Assembly (NCBI GenBank): GCA_014730295.1
Contig: WJIN01000033.1
Span: 1 to 5,680 of the forward strand
From: Promethearchaeota archaeon
GTDB taxonomy: Archaea > Asgardarchaeota > Lokiarchaeia > Sigynarchaeales > SOKP01
DNA: 5,680 bases
Reading direction: 5' to 3'
The first letter of the stretch is position 1. Each line of letters starts with the position of its first letter. The notes under the pieces were generated by a model. It was not told the DNA's origin. It did no database searches and worked only from the letters and a program-made list of their open reading frames with translations. The position numbers were made by a program, and so were the translations under genes. Positions 1 through 5,092 of this stretch are shown here, piece by piece.

Positions 1-1174
1 AAATTAATTTCTGGTACAACTCTTTATGTAATTTAGCAGCATTCTCCCAAGAATAATGCTTTAATATTCTTTCTCGGGCATTACCCCCTAATTCAGATAA
101 TAAGTCCTTATCATTAATTAGTTCTAATATTCTCTCACTTAAATTTTTGAGATTATTAAAATCTGATTGATATCCGGTTTTGCCATCAATAATTATTTCA
201 CTTGGTCCTAAAATATCGGAGCCAATAACTGGTTTTCCACATGCTCCCGCTTCTCCAATAACAAGACCAAATATTTCTTGTCTTGAAGGATAAATTACGA
301 TATCTGCCAAAGAATAATATTTGGGTAAATCTTTTTTTTCCTTAAATCCAGTAAAAATGATATATTTCTGTAAATTAAATTTCTTAACTAATGATACCAC
401 CTTTTTAAGATAACCAGAATCATTCCCTATAATAAATAGTACTATATTTTTATCTTTTTTAGTTAGATAATTAAGTATTTTTATCAATTTATCAACACCT
501 TTTCCTTTGGCAATACGCCCAACATACAATAGGACTTTTTTATCCTCTAAATTATACTTTTTCCTGAGATGACTTGGATCAACCGGTTTAAATAATTTTG
601 TATTGATTCCATGAGGAATATAATGAATTTGTTTTTCTTTTATTCCGTAATTTTTGATTATTGGAATTTCGCATTTAGCAACCGCAATGTAGTGAGGATT
701 ATTAAAAAGTTCTCGAAAAGCACCCAGGGTTTTATCGTGGAAAAATTTGGGTATTTTATCTGAATAATCCCAGTTTATATTAATACCCCCATGGGGAGTA
801 ATTACCATTGGTTTGTGTTTAGTTAAGGAAATAAAATTTCCTACATCCTCTTGAAAACTCCTTAATGCATGCGAATGTAAAATATCAATTTTTTCAGCGT
901 TTTTCAGCATGTAGGGAAGCATTTTAAAAGATATTCTATATTCCTTAAACCGTAGATATGAATCAAATCGGAATATTTTCAAATTTTCATTAATTTTTTG
1001 GATGAATTGTGTTCTTCCCTTTCCTATTTGAGATAATGAGGAGGTTGTATATATATTAGTATTTATATCTATTTTTCGAAATTGCGATACTAGTTCAATT
1101 ATAGCATTATACGGCCCTCCTAATTTTGGTGTGAAAAACTGGGTTAGCATACCAACATTTAGCGTATTTATCAC
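1..1174 (-). CDS. GT4-type (GT-B fold) glycosyltransferase, 3' end cut by window edge
   Basis: Predicted cytoplasmic or membrane-associated enzyme that moves a sugar from a nucleotide-sugar donor to a glycan acceptor; neither sugar can be read from the sequence. The reading frame is open from the left edge for 391 codons. The N-terminal strand is followed by the acceptor-side loop TPKLGGP (residues 15-21). HSH lies near residues 100-102 and TPHGG at 126-130. The C-terminal donor domain has VGRIAKGKG (218-226) and the EX7E motif PSRQEIFGLVIGE, with E300 and E308. The last visible residues (HYSWENAAK..., 373-391) are the usual C-terminal helix of GT4 enzymes, so only a few residues should be missing. 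I chose GTG at 1174 because an in-frame stop lies three codons upstream and the internal ATG at 1150 would remove half of the first beta strand. No Shine-Dalgarno site precedes it. It follows another glycosyltransferase by 52 bases on the same strand. The family is secure; the specificity is unknown. Confidence 0.93.
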   Translation of the reverse strand, partial: MINTLNVGMLTQFFTPKLGGPYNAIIELVSQFRKIDINTNIYTTSSLSQIGKGRTQFIQKINENLKIFRFDSYLRFKEYRISFKMLPYMLKNAEKIDILHSHALRSFQEDVGNFISLTKHKPMVITPHGGININWDYSDKIPKFFHDKTLGAFRELFNNPHYIAVAKCEIPIIKNYGIKEKQIHYIPHGINTKLFKPVDPSHLRKKYNLEDKKVLLYVGRIAKGKGVDKLIKILNYLTKKDKNIVLFIIGNDSGYLKKVVSLVKKFNLQKYIIFTGFKEKKDLPKYYSLADIVIYPSRQEIFGLVIGEAGACGKPVIGSDILGPSEIIIDGKTGYQSDFNNLKNLSERILELINDKDLLSELGGNARERILKHYSWENAAKLHKELYQKLI

Positions 1175-1190
1175 CGAATATTATGATCAA

Positions 1191-1202
1191 TTAAATATAA
1201 AA
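1191..1202 (-). promoter_or_regulatory. possible archaeal-type TATA box before the GTG-start glycosyltransferase
   Basis: On the minus strand this reads TTTTATATTTAA and is centred about 23-24 bases before the GTG at 1174, which would suit a leaderless transcript. No Shine-Dalgarno sequence precedes that GTG, and the gap from the upstream gene is 52 bases, so a separate promoter is plausible. The region is so AT-rich that a chance match is quite possible. Read-through from the upstream gene is the alternative. Confidence 0.2.
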
Positions 1203-1226
1203 TACTTAGAAAAATTTACCCTCACT

Positions 1227-2438
1227 CTAATTATAGAATTCTCTTATTAATTCAATCATAATAGTTTTAAAATCTTCGACAATTTTTTTCCATGTAAAAT
1301 TTTTCTTAACATAATCACATCCATACGTGGCTCGCTCCTTTAATTTATTTCTTTTTGGAATTAGGAACTCTATTTGCTCTATCATATCCTTCTGATTTTT
1401 AGCAAAGATTATTCCTGAGCTTTTACCGAATTGACTTATCACTCCAGGCAAAGCTGTTGAGAGTACTGGTTTATTCATAGCCATATATTCTATTATTTTT
1501 ATTGGAGTGATTTCTTTAGTAATTTCATTTATACTGAAACTTTGTAAACATAAATCAGCTAGTTTGATATATTCAGTTATTTCTTCATATGGAATTCTTC
1601 CCATAAGATAAACCCAATTAGCGGATTGTTGTTTTACAAATCTTTTTAAAGAGGAATATATGCCTCCATCGCCTAAAATGATGAATTTCAGTTTAAGACC
1701 TTCATTTTTTACTTTGGGATTATAATACTTAATAATTTCTATTAATCCCGCAAAATCATATAAAAAACCCATGAAAAAGATTACGAAATCATCTTCATTA
1801 AAATGGAATTGGTTCTTTAATTTGTGAAGCTTTTTTTCGTCTATAATTAAATTATTTAAACTAATTCCATCTGGAGATATTCCAATTTTTCTTGGGTTGA
1901 CGCCTTCATTAATTAGATATTTTTTTTGAATTCTTGTATGGACAAGAATTTTGTTAGAAAATTTAAATGAAATTTTGCTTATAATTCGGGCAAAATTTCT
2001 AATGCTTTTTATTGGTACAAGTTCATGTAAAATATCAATATAGAAAAAGATATAGGGGATATTTAGTAATTTAGAAAGAAATATACCCATTAATCCATTT
2101 GTTATCGAAAAACCTACAATTATATCTGGTCTGAAGTGATCTAAAAGATTAATCATTTTAAAAAAGTTTGTTATCAGAGAAGATATTCTTCTTAAGTAAG
2201 GAACTTGAATATGTGCAGTACGGATGATCTTCACATTTGATTCATTAACGGCCTTGCTGATCCTCTCATATTGATGTTCTTTAATATAAAGATGGTTTTT
2301 CTTCATTGTCTTATCCATATCATAATCAAAGACAATCACATTCACATATGGATTTTTAGAAAGACGTTCAAAAATATGATGCTGAGTATGGGGTCCACGA
2401 CGAAGCCAATCAGTCTCTTGCAATACTAATATATTCAT
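1227..2438 (-). CDS. GT4-like (GT-B fold) glycosyltransferase with a QETDW...PHTQHH N-terminus
   Basis: Predicted glycosyltransferase of the retaining GT-B type, 403 residues from the ATG at 2438; donor and acceptor are unknown. It begins MNILVLQETDW and continues with PHTQHH (residues 16-21) in the first N-terminal loop, a variant of the usual glycine-rich GG loop that I recall from a recognisable subgroup of archaeal and bacterial glycosyltransferases. The C-terminal donor domain shows SPDG (188-191), the FFMGFLYDFAG loop, LGDGG (255-259) and an EX7E motif with E309 and E317 (EITPIKIIE), followed by YMAMNKPVLST. A hydrophobic segment around residues 110-135 is part of the Rossmann core rather than a clear membrane span. 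An in-frame TTG at 2453 would add five residues (MIIQK); I prefer the ATG because strand beta-1 begins right after it and neither start has a Shine-Dalgarno site. It is the first gene of the minus-strand pair and diverges from the sugar-nucleotide genes. It resembles the next glycosyltransferase only in fold and is not an obvious duplicate. Confidence 0.92.
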   Translation of the reverse strand: MNILVLQETDWLRRGPHTQHHIFERLSKNPYVNVIVFDYDMDKTMKKNHLYIKEHQYERISKAVNESNVKIIRTAHIQVPYLRRISSLITNFFKMINLLDHFRPDIIVGFSITNGLMGIFLSKLLNIPYIFFYIDILHELVPIKSIRNFARIISKISFKFSNKILVHTRIQKKYLINEGVNPRKIGISPDGISLNNLIIDEKKLHKLKNQFHFNEDDFVIFFMGFLYDFAGLIEIIKYYNPKVKNEGLKLKFIILGDGGIYSSLKRFVKQQSANWVYLMGRIPYEEITEYIKLADLCLQSFSINEITKEITPIKIIEYMAMNKPVLSTALPGVISQFGKSSGIIFAKNQKDMIEQIEFLIPKRNKLKERATYGCDYVKKNFTWKKIVEDFKTIMIELIREFYN

Positions 2439-2464
2439 TTTCTGAATAATCAACAGTTAAATGC

Positions 2465-2477
2465 TATTTTTAAAAAA
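2465..2477 (-). promoter_or_regulatory. possible TATA-like promoter element for the minus-strand glycosyltransferases
   Basis: On the minus strand this reads TTTTTTAAAAATA and is centred about 32 bases before the ATG at 2438. With archaeal spacing, transcription would start about 6 bases before that ATG, giving a very short leader. This agrees with the absence of a Shine-Dalgarno site and favours the ATG over the TTG at 2453, which would fall ahead of the predicted transcript start. The call rests on composition and spacing only, in an AT-rich spacer. Confidence 0.25.
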
Positions 2478-2551
2478 TCATTAAATCAAAAAAAAGATGA
2501 TGAATTATTCAAAAAAATATTTACCCCGTTGTATAATTCAATGCATAAGAC

Positions 2552-2567
2552 AGATGAAAATTCATCT
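2552..2567. repeat. palindrome with 7-bp arms in the divergent promoter region; candidate operator
   Basis: AGATGAA-AA-TTCATCT is a perfect inverted repeat with a 2-base centre. It lies in the 217-base spacer between the divergent glycosyltransferase and SDR-cupin genes, 89 bases before the plus-strand ATG. A weaker related element, TGAA-TTA-TTCA, lies at 2501-2511. A two-base loop is too tight for a good RNA hairpin, so a binding site for a dimeric regulator is the more natural reading. No regulator gene is in the window, so this stays a guess. Confidence 0.35.
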
Positions 2568-2610
2568 AATTCATAAAAGTATTATTCTATTAATTTTTAT
2601 TTTAAGAATT

Positions 2611-2624
2611 ATTAAATAAATAAA
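2611..2624 (+). promoter_or_regulatory. possible TATA-like promoter element for the SDR-cupin/reductase unit
   Basis: ATTAAATAAATAAA lies after a purine-containing stretch (AAGAA) that could serve as a BRE-like element. Its centre is about 39 bases before the ATG at 2656, which with archaeal spacing gives a leader of roughly 13 bases. No Shine-Dalgarno match sits at a working distance from that ATG, consistent with a short leader. The rest of the 2439-2655 spacer shows no open reading frame, tRNA or obvious riboswitch. Confidence 0.3.
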
Positions 2625-2655
2625 GGAAATTAATAATTCTTATTTAGATAAAGAG

Positions 2656-4047
2656 ATGACAGATCAACATATACTTATTATTGGTGGACTTGGATATATT
2701 GGAAGTGTTTTATATGAGATGTTGAAAGAAGAAGAATCTCATGTGGAAATTTTGGACAATCATTTGTATAAAGAAATCACACTTAAGTATCCTCATATAC
2801 AAGCAGATATTAGAAACAAGAATGAAATTAGAGATATTATAAAGAAATTTGATATAGTGATCAATTTAGCCGCTGTAGTAGGAGATCCTGCTTGTTTAAT
2901 TGATACGGACCTCGCAATTGAAATAAATTGTATGGGAACAAGAAATGTGGCAGAAATTTGCCGTGAATTTGACAAGTTTATCATCCATGCGAGCACATGT
3001 AGTGTTTATGGGAGTGAACCAAATGTTATAGTAAGTGAAGAGGATGAAGGTTTTCCAATTGATTTTTATGGGCAAACGAAATATACTCAAGAAAGATTAG
3101 TTAGAGAAATATGTGAAGATAATTTCTGTGCTTTAAGATTTGGAACCGCTTATGGATTAAGTCCCAGGATGAGATATGATTTAGTGGTGAATGCTTTTGC
3201 CGCGAGAGCTGTTAATGATAACAAGATTACAATCTTTGGAGGGGAGCAAGAAAGGCCATTTGTTCATATAAAAGATATTTCTCGAGCGATAATACATGTT
3301 ATTAAGAATAATATTAAGGGAATATATAATCTTAGAGGGGAAAATTTGAGTCTATATGATTTAGGACAAACAGTTAAAAATATCACCAATTGTAAAGTCG
3401 AAATTGATAAAAATATAAGTGATAATAGAAGTTATATTGTTGATAATTCCAAGTTAATTGAAACAGGATTTGAATACAAATATACTATTGCTGATGCAAT
3501 AGAGCAAATAAGTAAGTCACCGACAGCATTAGAAATGAATAAAAAAATATACTCTAATTTAAAACTCGCAGAGAGTTTAAAAGTTTCAAAAAAAATAAAG
3601 GAAAAAGACTTAAAGGTGATTGCTGGTGGCATAGCTGTTGATGATCGGGGTGTTCTTAATTTTGCGAATAACTTTAACTTTTTTGGTGTCAAAAGGTTTT
3701 ATCAAGTAAAAAATTTTTCAACATCTACAATTAGAGCATGGCATGGACATGAAAATGAGGCGAAATATGTGTATGTGTCTAAAGGATCTGCAATCGTTGG
3801 AGTGGTTAAGCTTGACAATATGGATGACCCATCAAAAAATTTAGAACTTCATAAATTTATTTTATCAGATAAAAGCCCAAAAGTTTTATTTATCCCCCCA
3901 AGACATGCTAACGGATTCAGACCTTTAGAAAAAGATACAAGAATTCTGTTTTTCTCAACAAGCACTTTAGAAGAGAGCCAAGAAGATGACTACCGCTTTC
4001 CTGCAGATTATTGGGGTTCAGGAATTTGGGAGGTAGAAAATAGATAA
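2656..4047 (+). CDS. SDR nucleotide-sugar epimerase/dehydratase fused to a C-terminal RmlC/FdtA-like sugar cupin
   Basis: A 463-residue two-domain protein predicted to modify a nucleotide-activated sugar in the cytoplasm. Residues 1 to about 290 are an extended SDR (NAD-dependent epimerase/dehydratase): GGLGYIG at 10-16 binds the dinucleotide, D34 ends strand 2 and favours NAD(H), NLAA is at 70-73, VGDPAC at 75-80, STCSVYG at 113-119 with T114 in the catalytic Ser/Thr place, Y138 and K142 form YxxxK, and RPFVH is at 200-204. A lysine-rich linker (about 295-320) joins a cupin (about 322-463) with RAWHGH at 360-365, K370, IPPRHANGF at 413-421 and DDYRF at 444-448. In RmlC terms the histidine of AHGF is Asn (N419), the conserved catalytic tyrosine is Phe (F432), and the far C-terminal catalytic Asp segment is missing. 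The HxH (H363, H365) and the acidic DDYRF end recall FdtA-type 3,4-ketoisomerases instead. The ATG sits right before the first beta strand and has no Shine-Dalgarno site. It is 23 bases upstream of an RmlD-like reductase, its probable pathway partner. The two-domain assignment is firm; the exact reactions are not known. Confidence 0.92.
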   Translation: MTDQHILIIGGLGYIGSVLYEMLKEEESHVEILDNHLYKEITLKYPHIQADIRNKNEIRDIIKKFDIVINLAAVVGDPACLIDTDLAIEINCMGTRNVAEICREFDKFIIHASTCSVYGSEPNVIVSEEDEGFPIDFYGQTKYTQERLVREICEDNFCALRFGTAYGLSPRMRYDLVVNAFAARAVNDNKITIFGGEQERPFVHIKDISRAIIHVIKNNIKGIYNLRGENLSLYDLGQTVKNITNCKVEIDKNISDNRSYIVDNSKLIETGFEYKYTIADAIEQISKSPTALEMNKKIYSNLKLAESLKVSKKIKEKDLKVIAGGIAVDDRGVLNFANNFNFFGVKRFYQVKNFSTSTIRAWHGHENEAKYVYVSKGSAIVGVVKLDNMDDPSKNLELHKFILSDKSPKVLFIPPRHANGFRPLEKDTRILFFSTSTLEESQEDDYRFPADYWGSGIWEVENR

Positions 4048-4055
4048 CATATTAT

Positions 4056-4061
4056 AGGAGG
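4056..4061 (+). promoter_or_regulatory. Shine-Dalgarno site that fixes the TTG start at 4071
   Basis: A perfect AGGAGG lies 9 bases before the TTG at 4071. The nearby ATG at 4078 is in another frame, and the next in-frame ATG falls inside the nucleotide-binding loop (M12), so this site decides the start. It is the only strong ribosome binding site I see in the window, and it belongs to the second gene of a unit, where a leaderless start is impossible. Confidence 0.85.
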
Positions 4062-4070
4062 ATTATAAAA

Positions 4071-4976
4071 TTGGATAATGTTTTGGTATTAGGTACTAGT
4101 GGAATGTTAGGTTCTATGGTTTTTGATTTTTTATCGAATAATTCAAAATTTCATGTATATGGAACCGTTAGAAATCAGGATTACTTGAAGGAAAACATCT
4201 TTTTGTTTGACGCTAATCATATTGAACAACTAGATCAGAAAAAATTCCTTGATTTAGAAATCGATTATATTATTAACTGCATAGGAATAACAAAACCGTT
4301 TTGTAATGACGATGATCCAGAAGGTGTACAACGAGCAATAAAAATAAATGTTCTATTTCCATGGAAATTATCAGAATTTGGAAAAAAGTATGATATAAGA
4401 GTTATACAAATATGCACTGACTGCGTATTTTCCGGCAAAAAAGGTAAATATAATGAAAATGATCCTCACGATCCTTTGGATGTCTATGGGAAATCGAAAA
4501 GTTTAGGAGAAGTTTTTGATGGGAGCGCGTTATTAATCCGGTGCTCTATTATAGGTCCCGAAATGAAAAATGATAAAAACTTCTTGTTAGAATGGTTTTT
4601 AAACCAACCAAAAGGAGGAGAAATCGGAGGGTTTGCGCATCACATCTGGAATGGTGTGACCACACTTCAATTTGCCAAGCTATGTAAAAAAATTATTAAA
4701 AATGATAAATACAAAGAACTCATTAAAAATTCTCATATCTACCATTTTACACCTAATAATACAATTAATAAATTCGAACTTATGAAGAGATTTAATGATA
4801 TTTTTAAGAGAGATTTGAAAATTAACCGCGTTTTCAAAAACGATGAGACCGTTGATAGGAGTTTAGTTTCAAAATTTGAAAAGTTGAATAAAATATACGG
4901 TCAAAGCAACCTTAAAAAAGCACTAAAGGAATTAAAAAACTACATTGATGAGAGTTCTACATTCAATATTAGCTAA
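4071..4976 (+). CDS. RmlD-like SDR sugar-nucleotide reductase (dTDP-4-dehydrorhamnose reductase family)
   Basis: A 301-residue extended SDR of the RmlD/COG1091 type, predicted to reduce the keto group of a nucleotide-linked deoxysugar with NAD(P)H. Visible motifs are GTSGMLG (8-14) for dinucleotide binding, NCIGITKP (69-76), TDCVFSGKKGKY (116-127) with T116 as the catalytic Ser/Thr, YGKSK with Y139 and K143 as the YxxxK pair, GE at 146-147, the substrate-side stretch NGVTTLQFA (194-202) and DRSL (262-265) near the C-terminus. The length is usual for the family. R34 just after strand 2 (TVRN) would suit NADPH, but this is weak evidence. The start is TTG at 4071, supported by AGGAGG 9 bases upstream. 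The gene lies 23 bases after the SDR-cupin fusion on the same strand, so the two are probably co-transcribed and act in succession. The TDCVFSG subgroup is common in polysaccharide clusters and is not proven to make rhamnose, so I give no rmlD symbol. Confidence 0.92.
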   Translation: MDNVLVLGTSGMLGSMVFDFLSNNSKFHVYGTVRNQDYLKENIFLFDANHIEQLDQKKFLDLEIDYIINCIGITKPFCNDDDPEGVQRAIKINVLFPWKLSEFGKKYDIRVIQICTDCVFSGKKGKYNENDPHDPLDVYGKSKSLGEVFDGSALLIRCSIIGPEMKNDKNFLLEWFLNQPKGGEIGGFAHHIWNGVTTLQFAKLCKKIIKNDKYKELIKNSHIYHFTPNNTINKFELMKRFNDIFKRDLKINRVFKNDETVDRSLVSKFEKLNKIYGQSNLKKALKELKNYIDESSTFNIS

Positions 4977-5022
4977 AATAAGAACTATTTATCCTAAGAT
5001 TATTTATATTTTACCTTATATA

Positions 5023-5037
5023 TTTTTTTAAAAAAAA
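5023..5037. terminator. T7A8 tract between convergent genes, possible bidirectional terminator
   Basis: Seven T residues followed by eight A residues present a T-run on each strand, 46 bases after the reductase stop on the plus strand and 55 bases after the methyltransferase stop on the minus strand. Archaeal RNA polymerase commonly terminates at such T-runs without a hairpin, which would suit a convergent junction. There is no GC-rich stem before either run, so a classic bacterial intrinsic terminator is not supported. Confidence 0.4.
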
Positions 5038-5073
5038 GGAATTAGGATTAAGATTTTATATTTTTAAGAAATA

Positions 5074-5089
5074 TCTAAACTCGTTTAGA
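5074..5089. repeat. palindrome just downstream of the methyltransferase stop codon
   Basis: TCTAAAC-TC-GTTTAGA has perfect 7-bp arms and lies 3 bases past the TAA at 5093-5095 of the minus-strand methyltransferase gene. As RNA it could fold as a 6-bp stem with a 4-base loop, but the stem is AU-rich and weak. On the minus strand it is followed by ATATTTCTT, a broken T-run. It could help 3'-end formation or stability of the methyltransferase mRNA. It shares its size (7-bp arms, 2-base centre) but not its sequence with the palindrome at 2552-2567. Confidence 0.35.
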
Positions 5090-5092
5090 CAA

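Noticed and set aside
876..2041. The same 14-base string TGTAAAATATCAAT occurs in both glycosyltransferase genes (near 876 and 2027)
   Set aside because: Both copies encode IDILH, but at different structural places in the two proteins (about residue 96 and residue 134). In AT-rich coding DNA this is best taken as coincidence, not a repeat or recombination site.
2508..2537. Bacterial-type promoter TTCAAA, 18-base spacer, TATAAT on the plus strand
   Set aside because: The TATAAT at 2532-2537 is perfect but the -35 is only 4 of 6. It would give a leader of over 100 bases without a Shine-Dalgarno site at the ATG. It remains the main argument against an archaeal host but is not strong enough to annotate.
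2793..2996. Minus-strand open frame of 67 codons inside the SDR-cupin gene
   Set aside because: It lies antisense to a gene with clear catalytic motifs, has no recognisable domain and no ribosome binding site, and is explained by low stop density opposite that gene.
2896..3090. Minus-strand open frame of 64 codons inside the SDR-cupin gene
   Set aside because: Antisense shadow of the SDR domain; no motif or start signal supports it.
3432..3692. Minus-strand open frame of 86 codons inside the SDR-cupin gene
   Set aside because: Antisense to the end of the SDR domain, the lysine-rich linker and the start of the cupin. The hydrophobic, Ser/Phe-rich translation is what lysine codons (AAA/AAG to TTT/CTT) give in reverse.
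2656..4976. Naming the plus-strand genes rmlB/rmlC/rmlD
   Set aside because: The cupin lacks key RmlC residues and the SDR core does not show the RmlB-type DE pair, so a dTDP-rhamnose assignment would overstate the evidence.
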